From CAMCHP01 sp036835325 (GTDB lineage: Bacteria; Bacteroidota; Bacteroidia; Flavobacteriales_D; Sanyastnellaceae), in the NCBI GenBank assembly GCA_036835325.1, contig DAITMF010000005.1:1-64000 (forward strand): a stretch of 64,000 nucleotides of DNA, in the 5' to 3' direction. Below are positions 8,144 through 16,215 of the stretch, piece by piece. The notes beneath the pieces were generated by a model. The model had not been told where the DNA came from, did no database searches, and saw nothing but the letters and a program-made list of their open reading frames with translations. Within the stretch, counting starts at the first letter, position 1; every line of letters begins with the position of its first letter. The translations under genes were made by a program, and so were the position numbers.

Positions 8144-8700
8144 CCTTGCAAGAAATCATCAGCGATGGCCAAGCTCGACTCGAGTATGACCCTGATGCCT
8201 TCAGCCATGTTCAAACAGACGAACTTCTGACCGGCGTTGCATGGCGCCAAAACACCATCCGCATTTACGGAAAAGACCACTTGGAGCCGCGGCTAACAGC
8301 TTGGTACGGACCAGAATACCGCTACAGTTCGATCAGGTGGCTGGCCCAACCGTTTACTCCGCAACTTGAAACCCTCCGAGAAGAACTCGAACGCTTAACC
8401 GGCTTCCCGTTCAATGCTGTACTCATCAACCGCTACCGAAACGGCAAAGATGCCATGGGATGGCACCGCGACAACGAACCCGAAATCGACCAAGCCCTTA
8501 TTGCCTCGGTCAGTTTTGGAGCAACACGCGACTTTCTCATCCGCCGAAAAGGCGAAAAACAATCGACAAGCGTTTCCTTGAGCCACGGTTCTCTGTTGCT
8601 GATGCATCACATGCAAACGGCCCACGAACATGCGTTACCCAAGCGGTTGCGGGTGCATGAAGAGCGAGTTAACCTCACGTTTAGAAGAATCATTGGTTAA
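8140..8700 (+). CDS. AlkB-like 2-oxoglutarate/Fe(II) oxygenase
   Basis: This 186-residue protein belongs to the AlkB superfamily. The iron ligands are visible as HRD at residues 109-111 (GWHRDNEPEID) and His at about 162 (TAHEHALPK). The 2-oxoglutarate-binding Arg region VNLTFRRI is at the C-terminus. The segment NRYRNGKDAMGWH is typical of the ALKBH2/3-like group that repairs alkylated bases by oxidative demethylation. The gene is last in the tatA-exchanger-alkB run, joined to its neighbour by a 4-bp overlap. Substrate (DNA or RNA) cannot be told from sequence. Confidence 0.9.
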   Translation: MTLQEIISDGQARLEYDPDAFSHVQTDELLTGVAWRQNTIRIYGKDHLEPRLTAWYGPEYRYSSIRWLAQPFTPQLETLREELERLTGFPFNAVLINRYRNGKDAMGWHRDNEPEIDQALIASVSFGATRDFLIRRKGEKQSTSVSLSHGSLLLMHHMQTAHEHALPKRLRVHEERVNLTFRRIIG

Positions 8701-8703
8701 CTG

Positions 8704-8711
8704 TACCTTTG
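8704..8711 (+). promoter_or_regulatory. -7 element TACCTTTG upstream of panB
   Basis: Exact TAnnTTTG match ending 4 bp before the panB ATG at 8716. A possible weak -33 (TTAG at 8681) lies 19 bp upstream. Confidence 0.4.
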
Positions 8712-8715
8712 TGGT

Positions 8716-9531
8716 ATGTCAGTGCACCACGAAACCAAACGCATCACCACGCATGTGCTTCTTGAAATGAAGGCCCGCGGTGAAAAAATCGCCATGCTTA
8801 CCGCATACGATTATTCAATGGCCAAGATCGTTGATCAGGCCGGCATCGAATGCATTCTTGTTGGCGATTCAGCTTCCAACGTGATGGCTGGTCATGAAAC
8901 CACCTTGCCCATTACACTTGATCAAATGATCTACCACGCTTCTTCGGTGGTGCGAGCGATCAAAAGGGCATTGGTGGTGGTTGACCTTCCTTTTGGCACC
9001 TACCAGGGCAATTCAAAAGAAGCACTGCAATCGGCCATTCGCATTATGAAAGAAAGCGGCGCGCATGCGGTGAAACTTGAGGGCGGACGAGAAATCCGTG
9101 AATCAGTAGAGCGTATCTTAAGCGCAGGCATCCCGGTGATGGGGCACTTGGGCCTCACGCCTCAATCGATTTACAAATTCGGCACCTACGTTGTGCGTGC
9201 CCGCGAAGAGGCCGAAGCCGAACGCTTGTTGGAAGATGCGCGCATGCTCAACGACATCGGCTGCTTCGCCGTGGTGCTTGAGAAAATACCGGCGAAACTG
9301 GCCGAACAAGTGGCGCAAAGCATCACCGCACCGGTCATCGGCATAGGCGCCGGTAGCGGCGTCGATGGGCAAGTGCTCGTACTGCACGATATGCTCGGTA
9401 TCACCCAAGAGTTCAGTCCGCGCTTTCTGCGGCGCTACCTCGATATGGGCGACCAAATGATGGGTGCCTTGCAGCAGTACGTGAGCGATGTAAAAGCCGT
9501 CGACTTCCCCAACGATAACGAACAATACTAA
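8716..9531 (+). CDS. panB: 3-methyl-2-oxobutanoate hydroxymethyltransferase
   Basis: At 271 residues this is a full-length PanB. It transfers a hydroxymethyl group from 5,10-methylene-tetrahydrofolate to 2-oxoisovalerate, making ketopantoate for pantothenate and CoA synthesis in the cytoplasm. Family motifs are present: AMLTAYDYSMAKIVDQAG, LVGDSASNVMAGHETT with a metal-binding Asp, VVVDLPFGTYQ with the second Asp, and AVKLEGG and VLEKIPAKLA with the catalytic Glu. GHLGLTPQS and GIGAGSGVDGQVLV complete the barrel. No other pan gene is adjacent. Confidence 0.97.
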   Translation: MSVHHETKRITTHVLLEMKARGEKIAMLTAYDYSMAKIVDQAGIECILVGDSASNVMAGHETTLPITLDQMIYHASSVVRAIKRALVVVDLPFGTYQGNSKEALQSAIRIMKESGAHAVKLEGGREIRESVERILSAGIPVMGHLGLTPQSIYKFGTYVVRAREEAEAERLLEDARMLNDIGCFAVVLEKIPAKLAEQVAQSITAPVIGIGAGSGVDGQVLVLHDMLGITQEFSPRFLRRYLDMGDQMMGALQQYVSDVKAVDFPNDNEQY

Positions 9532-9579
9532 GCACACGGCATGTCGACCTTTGCAAAGGAGCCCCGCGACCCTATTGTG

Positions 9580-10281
9580 ATGAGCAATGAAAAGAACCTC
9601 CAGGTTCTTTTCGAAGACAATCACATCATTGCCATCAACAAGCGCAACTCTGACATTGTACAGAGCGATATCTCAGGCGATGCCACGCTGTGCGACGTGG
9701 TCAAAGAGTACGTCCGCATCAAATACAACAAGCCCGGCAAGGCCTTTATAGGCACCATCCACCGACTTGACCGGCCTGTGAGCGGTGTGATTTTGTATTC
9801 ACGCACCACGAAGGCCTTGAACAGGCTGATGAACATGTTCAAGTACAGGGAAATTCAAAAAACCTATTGGGCGTGCGTTAAAGATGCTCCTCCGAAAGAC
9901 GAAGACCACATCGTCAACTACATGAAAAAGAACGAGGAGCAAAACAAATCATACACCTACGACACACCGGGCGATGACCGCAAAGAATGTGAACTGAGCT
10001 ACAAAGTCGTTGGAAAAACCGACCATTACTACTTCCTCGAAGTAAAACCCAAAACCGGCCGGCACCATCAAATTCGCGCGACCTTGGCAAGCATTGGGTG
10101 TCCTATAAAGGGCGATATTAAGTACGGCGCCCGCCGCACCAACGAAAACGCATCCATTCACTTGCATGCGCGCAAAATTGAGTTCATACACCCGGTGCAA
10201 AAAACACCGCTCACCATTGTTGCTCCTCCACCCGATGACCCGCTCTGGAACGCCTTTCTTCAACAGGTACATGACGTTTGA
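9580..10281 (+). CDS. RluA-family RNA pseudouridine synthase
   Basis: From ATG 9580 the protein has 233 residues. An alternative ATG at 9541 adds 13 residues; I prefer 9580 because the family core begins at LQVLFEDNHIIAINK. The catalytic motif HRLDRPVSGVILYSRT has its Asp at about residue 64, and KPKTGRHHQIRATLASIG is the second conserved block. No S4 domain is present, so this is the short RluA type. It converts specific uridines in rRNA or tRNA to pseudouridine; the target cannot be assigned here. The gene follows panB closely and probably shares its transcript. Confidence 0.9.
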   Translation: MSNEKNLQVLFEDNHIIAINKRNSDIVQSDISGDATLCDVVKEYVRIKYNKPGKAFIGTIHRLDRPVSGVILYSRTTKALNRLMNMFKYREIQKTYWACVKDAPPKDEDHIVNYMKKNEEQNKSYTYDTPGDDRKECELSYKVVGKTDHYYFLEVKPKTGRHHQIRATLASIGCPIKGDIKYGARRTNENASIHLHARKIEFIHPVQKTPLTIVAPPPDDPLWNAFLQQVHDV

Positions 10282-10289
10282 TTTTCTTT

Positions 10290-10304
10290 TTTGGGGGATG
10301 GATG
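10290..10304 (+). repeat. Dispersed 15-mer TTTGGGGGATGGATG, copy 2 (intergenic)
   Basis: Exact copy preceded by a longer T-rich tract, in the gap between the pseudouridine synthase gene and trxB. It is the only one of the four 15-mer copies that is outside a coding region. Confidence 0.8.
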
Positions 10305-10366
10305 AGGGCCGATTGAGCTCCAAGCAAATGCGACTTTAATCACACCTACTTCCCCTCTCCTTTTGG

Positions 10367-10374
10367 TACATTTG
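10367..10374 (+). promoter_or_regulatory. -7 element TACATTTG upstream of trxB
   Basis: Exact TAnnTTTG match 17 bp upstream of the trxB ATG. The -33 region is not recognisable. Confidence 0.4.
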
Positions 10375-10391
10375 CACCCTATTTTGACACT

Positions 10392-11342
10392 ATGGAACCC
10401 AAAGAACACGTACACTGCCTGATCATTGGTTCAGGCCCCGCAGGATATACAGCAGCCATCTACGCAGCACGTGCTGATTTAAAGCCCGTTATGTACATGG
10501 GAATGCAACCGGGAGGTCAACTCATGGACACCACCGAGGTTGACAATTTTCCCGGCTACCCGCAAGGAATCAAAGGCCCTGAGATGATGGAAGACCTTAA
10601 AACCCAAGCAGCGCGATTCGGTACCGACGTGCGCACAGGGTTTGCCACCAAGGTTGATTTTTCAGGCCCCAAACACATCGTTGAAATTGACAATGGCGCT
10701 CACGTAGTAAGTGCTGACTCGGTCATCATTTCCACCGGGGCATCGGCCAAATGGCTCGGACTTGAATCAGAACTACGTTTACGTGACATGGGCGGCGGCG
10801 TTTCTGCATGCGCCGTGTGCGACGGGTTCTTCTACCGTGGACAAGACGTGGCCATCGTTGGTGCGGGTGATACCGCTGCCGAAGAAGCTACCTACCTCGC
10901 CAAACTTTGCCGCAAAGTGTACATGATTGTGCGCAAAGATCAATTCCGCGCGTCAAAAGCCATGCAGCACCGCGTTCTCAAAACAGAAAACATCGAGGTG
11001 CTCTTCAATACCGAAACCGAAGAAGTACTTGGCCAACATGGCGTTGAAGGCGTGCGTGTGGTCAACAACCAAACCGGAGAAAAGCGCGTGCTCGACATTA
11101 CCGGTTTCTTCGTTGCGATTGGTCACAAGCCCAATACCGACATTTTCAAAGGCTGGCTCGAACTCGATGAGCAAGGCTACATCATTTTGCCTAAACCCGG
11201 AACTGCAAAAACCAACATTCCGGGTGTGTTTGTTTCAGGCGACGCCGCTGATAAAGTCTACCGCCAAGCCATTACCGCTGCGGGCACAGGCTGCATGGCC
11301 GCACTTGACGCAGAGCGCTACCTCGCTGCGCTCAATGATTGA
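10392..11342 (+). CDS. trxB: Thioredoxin-disulfide reductase
   Basis: This 316-residue protein is a standard low-molecular-weight thioredoxin reductase. It has an N-terminal FAD-binding GSGPAGYTAAIYAARA near residue 12 and the redox-active CAVC at residues 140-143 (SACAVCDGFFYRG). The NADPH-binding VAIVGAGDTAAEEA lies just after, and the FAD-binding GVFVSGDAADKVYRQAITAAGTGCMAA-type segment closes the C-terminus. It passes electrons from NADPH to thioredoxin in the cytoplasm. It has its own -7 element and runs almost directly into the next gene, 6 bp away. Confidence 0.97.
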   Translation: MEPKEHVHCLIIGSGPAGYTAAIYAARADLKPVMYMGMQPGGQLMDTTEVDNFPGYPQGIKGPEMMEDLKTQAARFGTDVRTGFATKVDFSGPKHIVEIDNGAHVVSADSVIISTGASAKWLGLESELRLRDMGGGVSACAVCDGFFYRGQDVAIVGAGDTAAEEATYLAKLCRKVYMIVRKDQFRASKAMQHRVLKTENIEVLFNTETEEVLGQHGVEGVRVVNNQTGEKRVLDITGFFVAIGHKPNTDIFKGWLELDEQGYIILPKPGTAKTNIPGVFVSGDAADKVYRQAITAAGTGCMAALDAERYLAALND

Positions 11343-11348
11343 TTGCGA

Positions 11349-11765
11349 ATGAAACTCAACGAAGCCACTGACAAGGAAGGCCGAAAGGCGAGTCCGGTGT
11401 TGCCCACCGAAATCAAAAACTTCCTCATCGATATTGACGGCACAATCACCGAAGATGTGCCCAACGAAGAACCGGAGCGCATGGAAACATGTGCTCCATT
11501 CCCTGATGCCCTCGATACACTCAACAAGTGGTTTGACCAAGGACACATCATCACCTTCTTCACGTCACGCACTGAGGCACACCGCGAAGTAACCGAGCGC
11601 TGGCTCGAAAAACACGAATTCAAGTACCACGGCTTACTCATGGGCAAGCCGCGCGGCGGCAACTACCACTGGATCGACAACCACGTGGTACGGGCAACAC
11701 GCTACCTCGGAAAATTCACCGACCTCACCACCGCAACACGCGACATCGAGGTATTCGAAGACTGA
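11349..11765 (+). CDS. HAD-like hydrolase of the BT0820 type
   Basis: This 138-residue protein has a HAD-type nucleophile motif DIDGTITED (Asp28, Asp30) and a later ITFFTSRTEAHREVTERWL segment carrying the motif II Ser/Thr. The short length, with no obvious cap domain, matches small HAD-like proteins of Bacteroidota whose substrate is not established; some databases label relatives as phosphoheptose isomerase, which this sequence does not support. I place the start at ATG 11349. A TTG at 11343 is in frame but touches the trxB stop. The conserved tail NYHWIDNHVVRATRYLGKFTD suggests a specific small-molecule or nucleotide substrate. Confidence 0.75.
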   Translation: MKLNEATDKEGRKASPVLPTEIKNFLIDIDGTITEDVPNEEPERMETCAPFPDALDTLNKWFDQGHIITFFTSRTEAHREVTERWLEKHEFKYHGLLMGKPRGGNYHWIDNHVVRATRYLGKFTDLTTATRDIEVFED

Positions 11766-11796
11766 GCTTCGGCAAGGTTTTTGCTACCTTTCGTAC

Positions 11797-12498
11797 ATGA
11801 GAGGCTTGTATACCTTTGTCGCAGTGTTTGCGTCGCTGTTTGCCGTTGCCCAACACGTGCCGGTCAATGAACTCATTGGTGATTTCAATCCTGCTCAGCA
11901 CCCCGGCTTTGTCAAAATTGATGCGCAGTACACTGAAAAGTCTGACATCTACCTACGCAAAGAAGCTTACGCCGCATTCGTAAACATGGCCAAGGCGGCC
12001 GGTGAAGCCGGTTTCACCTTGAGTATACTAAGCGCAACCCGAAACTTCTCCTACCAAAAAGGCATCTGGGAGCGCAAATGGGAACAACCCAAGTACATGG
12101 GATGGAGCGCCATCGACCGCTCGAAAGACATTCTGAAGTTCAGTGCAATGCCCGGAAGCAGCCGGCATCATTGGGGCACCGACATCGACCTGAACGCACT
12201 TGATAACCGGTGGTTTGAAAGCGGCGAAGGAAAACGCCTTTATGAGTGGCTGTACGCGCATGCACCCAACTACGGCTTCCATCAGGTGTACACATCAAAA
12301 TCAAACGGCCGAACCGGATACGAAGAAGAAAAATGGCACTGGTCGTACCTGCCACTGGCCGAGCACTTTCTTCAGCAGTACAACCTCGAATTGACCAACC
12401 AATCATTGGGCAAATTCAAAGGAAGCGAAACCGCTGTTGAGCTCAAAATCGTTGAAAATTACGTGAACGGCATCCATCCATCAACCCAAAAAAAATAA
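11797..12498 (+). CDS. M15-family D-alanyl-D-alanine carboxypeptidase-like protein
   Basis: This 233-residue exported protein has a signal peptide (MRGLYTFVAVFASLFAVAQ) and a VanY/M15 metallopeptidase domain. The zinc signature SxHxxGxxxD appears as SSRHHWGTDID, with His124 and Asp131. The second His lies in EEEKWHWSYLP. SATRNFSYQKGIWERKW is the conserved substrate-cleft region. M15 enzymes trim the terminal D-Ala from peptidoglycan stem peptides in the periplasm. A near -7 element (TACCTTTC at 11785-11792) lies 4 bp before the ATG. corA follows 2 bp after the stop. Confidence 0.9.
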   Translation: MRGLYTFVAVFASLFAVAQHVPVNELIGDFNPAQHPGFVKIDAQYTEKSDIYLRKEAYAAFVNMAKAAGEAGFTLSILSATRNFSYQKGIWERKWEQPKYMGWSAIDRSKDILKFSAMPGSSRHHWGTDIDLNALDNRWFESGEGKRLYEWLYAHAPNYGFHQVYTSKSNGRTGYEEEKWHWSYLPLAEHFLQQYNLELTNQSLGKFKGSETAVELKIVENYVNGIHPSTQKK

Positions 12499-12500
12499 AC

Positions 12501-13589
12501 ATGGCATTTCCCAACGATGGCTTTAACGAACCGGCACCTGTTCAACGAAGGTCAAAGAAAATCGGTTTGCCTCCGGGAAGTCTCGTGTACATCGGCCATA
12601 ACCCGGGGTTCGACCCCTACATTGAACACTACGCATTCGACGCGCATCAAGCAGTGAGTCACTCGTACCTAAAAACGAGCGATTTGAAACCCAACAACAA
12701 CCCCGAGCAAACCCATTGGATTACCCTGTACGGCGTACACGAAGCCTCTGTGATTGAACACATTGGACAGACTTTCCAACTGCACCACCTCTTGCTCGAA
12801 GATGTGCTCAATACCACCCAGCGGCCCACCGCAGAACTCTACGACGACACCCTTTTTGCGTCGATGAAAATGGTGGCGTGGGATGCACACCGCAACCGCT
12901 TTACCGAAGAGCACATTTCAATGGTGCTTAAGGGGAATACCGTGCTGCTCTTTCAAGAACGGCCGGGCGATGTGCTCGACGACATCCGGCAGCGCATCGA
13001 AACCGGCAAAGGGGTGCTGCGGTCGCGCGGCGCCGATTACCTCTTCTACCGCATTCTCGATGCCGTGGTTGATCACTACTACCTCATCGGAGAACAGTTG
13101 AATGACCTCGTTGAGAAACTCGAAAACGACATTCTCATGAAACCACGGCAGACCCAAATGAGGCAGCTCCTGCTTTATAAAAAAATGCTGCTCAATCTGC
13201 GAACAATTGCGGCTCCACTGCGTGATCACGTAGCCCTTACCGAACGGCTCGACCGTAACATTGTCAAAAAAGAAACTTTGCCCTACCTGCGCGACCTCAA
13301 CGCACACGTAAAAGAGGTAATCGAAATCATTGATGTAAGCCGTGAAGCAGCGAATGGCCTCATTGACCTTTACCTTTCGGCCTCAAATCAGCAGTTGAAC
13401 CAAGTGATTCGGCTGCTCACGGTTATCTCGACAATCTTCATTCCCCTTACCTTCATCGTAGGCGTATACGGCATGAACTTCAAGATGCCCGAATACGAAT
13501 CGCCCTACGGTTACCCGACCGTATGGGGAGTGATGGTGGCCATTGCGCTGTTGCTGCTAATCATCTTCCGCAAAAGACGGTGGATCTGA
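12501..13589 (+). CDS. corA: CorA-type magnesium/cobalt transporter
   Basis: This 362-residue protein has the CorA plan: a large N-terminal cytoplasmic alpha/beta domain, a long helical stalk (about residues 200-300) and two C-terminal TM helices. The GMN selectivity motif is at residues 324-326 (VGVYGMNFKMPE). The second TM helix ends in RKRRWI. CorA forms pentamers in the inner membrane that admit Mg2+ and some divalent metals. The start lies 2 bp after the M15 peptidase stop, so the two are likely cotranscribed. A terminator follows within 12 bp. Confidence 0.95.
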   Translation: MAFPNDGFNEPAPVQRRSKKIGLPPGSLVYIGHNPGFDPYIEHYAFDAHQAVSHSYLKTSDLKPNNNPEQTHWITLYGVHEASVIEHIGQTFQLHHLLLEDVLNTTQRPTAELYDDTLFASMKMVAWDAHRNRFTEEHISMVLKGNTVLLFQERPGDVLDDIRQRIETGKGVLRSRGADYLFYRILDAVVDHYYLIGEQLNDLVEKLENDILMKPRQTQMRQLLLYKKMLLNLRTIAAPLRDHVALTERLDRNIVKKETLPYLRDLNAHVKEVIEIIDVSREAANGLIDLYLSASNQQLNQVIRLLTVISTIFIPLTFIVGVYGMNFKMPEYESPYGYPTVWGVMVAIALLLLIIFRKRRWI

Positions 13590-13600
13590 ACACAAAAAAA

Positions 13601-13626
13601 GCCCTCAAACGAGGGCTTTGAATTTT
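13601..13626. terminator. Bidirectional terminator between corA and tRNA-His
   Basis: AGCCCTC / GAGGGCT form a 7-bp stem around AAAC. Plus-strand read-out is followed by TTGAATTTTT. Minus-strand read-out is followed by seven T. It can therefore serve both corA (plus) and the tRNA (minus). Confidence 0.8.
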
Positions 13627-13628
13627 TG

Positions 13629-13703
13629 GGTGGCTAATGGGACTTGAACCCACGACCCCCGGAACCACAATCCGGTGCTCTAACCAGCTGAGCTATAGCC
13701 ACC
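13629..13703 (-). tRNA. tRNA-His (anticodon GTG)
   Basis: The minus strand folds into a full cloverleaf: acceptor GTGGCTA/TAGCCAC, D-arm with AGCTCAGCTGGTTAGAGC, anticodon stem CCGGA/TCCGG with loop TTGTGGT (anticodon GTG), and T-arm with GGTTCAAGTCC. The extra G at position -1 is encoded (complement of 13703) and faces C73 (complement of 13629), the hallmark of tRNA-His. The 3' CCA is not fully encoded. The shared terminator lies directly downstream. Confidence 0.97.
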
Positions 13704-13719
13704 ATCTTCCAAAACACGT

Positions 13720-13737
13720 GCACGAACGGATTCGTGC
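13720..13737. repeat. Inverted repeat upstream of tRNA-His
   Basis: GCACGAA and TTCGTGC form a perfect 7-bp stem around CGGA, 17 bp upstream of the tRNA-His 5' end. It could be a leader hairpin of the tRNA transcript or a protein-binding site. Confidence 0.5.
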
Positions 13738-13780
13738 GATTTTGGGAGCGCAAAGTAACGAATATTCTTCTTTACTTGCA

Positions 13781-13794
13781 ACGAAAATTTTCGT
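13781..13794. repeat. Perfect 14-bp palindrome ACGAAAATTTTCGT
   Basis: It lies between the divergent tRNA-His and glycosyltransferase genes, 22 bp before the latter's ATG. The symmetry and location fit an operator, but no regulator is known. Confidence 0.5.
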
Positions 13795-13816
13795 CCCACG
13801 AAGGCGTTTAAAAGCT

Positions 13817-14965
13817 ATGCCGAAGAAGCGCGACATCCTCTTCATTTCCAGTTGGTTTCCAAACGCGCTTGCACCCACCCTGGGCAATTTTGTTGAACGG
13901 CATGCAGAGGCCATCAGTACAATGCACCGCGTGTTTGTGGTGCATGTAGTGCCAGATTCTTCGCGCCTTTGGCCGCGATTTGTGTACCGCCAACAAGGCG
14001 ATTTGCACATCGGAATACTCTACCATCCTGCTATCCGACCCCACCGTTGGTTTCGTCGTTTTTTCTTTGATTTCGCCTACCGGCGGATGAGAACAGCAGT
14101 TGGCTTTACACCTGAACTCGTGCATGTGAATGTGCTCCATCCGATGGGCGACATCGCCGTTCGGATGGCTGAGCGAATGAATCTGCCATTGGTGGCAACA
14201 GAGCATTGGACGGGCTACCACCCGAACACGCACAATCACCTCAGCCGGCAACAATGGACGAAGTTGACCCAAGTGGCAGCCAAATGCGCAGTGATCTGTC
14301 CGGTCAGTGAACACCTTGCCAAAGCCATGAAAGCCCGCGGACTTGACGGAGATTTCCGTGTTATCGGCAATGTTGTAGACACCGAGCTATTCACGCATCC
14401 CGCAGAGCGGAAAACAAAAAAACAGCTCCTGCATGTCAGCAACTTGCTTGACGTCCACAAAAACGTCTCAGGCATTTTGCGCGCATTCAAAGCCGCCTTG
14501 GCGCATGACGAAGAGCTTCATTTGACCATCATTGGCGATGGCGACTTGGCTCCTCACAGGCAACTGGCCAGAGAGTTGAAGCTCCCTCCGCATGCCCTAA
14601 AATTTCAAGGCACAACTTCAATCGAGGGCATCGCGAAGGCCATGCAAACGGCTGGTGCACTTGTGCTGTTCAGCAACTATGAAAATTTGCCCTGCGTGAT
14701 TGGAGAAGCCCTTGCGACCGGGCTTCCTGTAATCTCGACCACTGTGGGAGGCATACCCGAACACCTCAATGCGCAGCGCGGCTGGTTGATTGAACCCCAA
14801 GACGAAGCCGGCTTAACTCAGGCCATGCTGGCAGTGGGGGTATCGGGTGAACGCTTCAACACTGAGGCACTGAGCGCCTATTCGGTTGAGCATTTCAGTC
14901 GCGAAGCCATTGCCAAGGCCTACACCGACGTGTACCTTTCGGCTTTGAACACCCACCGCCGATGA
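13817..14965 (+). CDS. GT4-type glycosyltransferase
   Basis: From ATG 13817 the protein has 382 residues and a GT-B fold. The N-terminal acceptor domain starts RDILFISSWFPNALAPTLGNFVERHAEAI. The C-terminal donor domain starts near the segment LLHVSNLLDVHKNVSGIL. The nucleotide-sugar site resembles ALVLFSNYENLPCVIGEALATG, with the EALATG Glu conserved. It probably adds a sugar to a lipid-linked glycan in the cytoplasm. The frame is open back to 13637, but that extension is translated from the antisense of tRNA-His (it yields the well-known spurious GLEPTT...RCSNQLSY peptide) and is rejected. It overlaps the flippase gene by 4 bp, suggesting a shared surface-glycan role. Confidence 0.9.
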   Translation: MPKKRDILFISSWFPNALAPTLGNFVERHAEAISTMHRVFVVHVVPDSSRLWPRFVYRQQGDLHIGILYHPAIRPHRWFRRFFFDFAYRRMRTAVGFTPELVHVNVLHPMGDIAVRMAERMNLPLVATEHWTGYHPNTHNHLSRQQWTKLTQVAAKCAVICPVSEHLAKAMKARGLDGDFRVIGNVVDTELFTHPAERKTKKQLLHVSNLLDVHKNVSGILRAFKAALAHDEELHLTIIGDGDLAPHRQLARELKLPPHALKFQGTTSIEGIAKAMQTAGALVLFSNYENLPCVIGEALATGLPVISTTVGGIPEHLNAQRGWLIEPQDEAGLTQAMLAVGVSGERFNTEALSAYSVEHFSREAIAKAYTDVYLSALNTHRR

Positions 14966-16215
14966 TCAAGAACATCGCTTCGAGCTTCGCTGCGCGCCTG
15001 GCCGTTATGGCCATTACCCTTGCGGTTGTGGTGATGAATGCCCAAGTGCTTGGCGGAAGCGGCCAAGGCTTGGCCTCGCTCATTCAGTTCGGTATTTTGC
15101 TGCTTGTTTCGATGAGCAGTTACATTGGTGGTGGCGCGGTTGTATACCTCATTCCTCGCACCGGGGCACGTCCACTCCTCGCGCCGGTTTACCTTAGCTC
15201 AGCGCTGGTCGCTCTACTCTTCTACCCCCTTCTGCGCTGGCTTGAGTTGATTGATGCATACTTGATTGTGCATGTCTGCATTCTCGGATGGATGCAATCG
15301 GTGTTTACCTTTCACTTGCAGGTACTGGTTGGACATGAGCGCATTCAACGCTACAACCTCGCTGTGACCGGCCAAAGTGTCAGCCTCGCATTGGCACTGG
15401 TGATTGTGTACTTCGTTTTCAACGAAGCCACCATTGTTGCCTACCTGATTGCCCTTTACGTTTCGTTTGGTTTAACCTTGGTGGTTAGCGCCTTAGCGGT
15501 CAGAAAGGTGTGGGAGACAAAGCAAAATCTGCGCTTTTCAGAAGCTTTGAAGGCGCTATGGCGCTATGGGAAGTACGGCCAAACCGGCAATGTTTTTCAA
15601 TTGCTCACCTACCGGTCGCCGATGTACTTTCTCGAAAAGCTGATGGTGCACGGTTTGGCAGCTGCGGGTATTTTTTCGATTGCGTTTTACGCTGCCGAAG
15701 CCGTTTGGAGCGTGGGTAAAAGCTTGTCGCTTGTGCAACATGCCCGCATCGCCAACAGCACCGACACAGCATCAAACAAAGCGCTCACCCTTGGCATGTT
15801 GGTGCTCAGCACAAGTTCTTCGGCCGTGTTGGTCACTACGGCCCTCATTGTGCCTGAAAATATTTATTTGGCTGTTTTTGGGGATGACATGAAAGGGCTT
15901 TCGCTTGCGCTGCTGGGCTTGGCCCCGGGCATAATCGCCAATGGCGCTTCGGTGATTGTAGCCCATCATTTTTCAGGAACCGGTAAACACCGCATCAACA
16001 CCTATGGGTCAGCTGCCGGTTTGGGTGCGCTCTTGGTGTTCATTTACCCGCTTATCGATCACTACGGTATACACGGCGCAGCGTTTGCGGCTTCAATTGG
16101 GTACAGCTTTCAGTTCTGCGTACTTTTTTGGGTGTTCATCTCTCTTGAAGACGTAAAAAAGACCGACTGGAAAGCCGGCATCAACGCCATGAAAGCGCTA
16201 TTCAAACTTAACTGA
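14962..16215 (+). CDS. Polysaccharide flippase-like membrane protein (MOP superfamily)
   Basis: This 417-residue protein has about twelve TM helices and the N-terminal start of oligosaccharide flippases (IKNIASSFAARLAVMAITLAVVVMNAQVLGG). Such proteins move lipid-linked sugars across the inner membrane. No short catalytic motif defines the family, so the call rests on helix pattern and on the 4-bp overlap with the glycosyltransferase gene. One copy of the dispersed GGATGGATG motif (15286-15294) lies within it, encoding GWM. Its 3' end overlaps the convergent bshB1 gene by 8 bp. Confidence 0.8.
   Translation: MIKNIASSFAARLAVMAITLAVVVMNAQVLGGSGQGLASLIQFGILLLVSMSSYIGGGAVVYLIPRTGARPLLAPVYLSSALVALLFYPLLRWLELIDAYLIVHVCILGWMQSVFTFHLQVLVGHERIQRYNLAVTGQSVSLALALVIVYFVFNEATIVAYLIALYVSFGLTLVVSALAVRKVWETKQNLRFSEALKALWRYGKYGQTGNVFQLLTYRSPMYFLEKLMVHGLAAAGIFSIAFYAAEAVWSVGKSLSLVQHARIANSTDTASNKALTLGMLVLSTSSSAVLVTTALIVPENIYLAVFGDDMKGLSLALLGLAPGIIANGASVIVAHHFSGTGKHRINTYGSAAGLGALLVFIYPLIDHYGIHGAAFAASIGYSFQFCVLFWVFISLEDVKKTDWKAGINAMKALFKLN

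Noticed and set aside
11785..11792. TACCTTTC as a -7 element for the M15 peptidase gene
   Set aside because: It has one mismatch and no -33 element; kept only as a remark in the gene entry.
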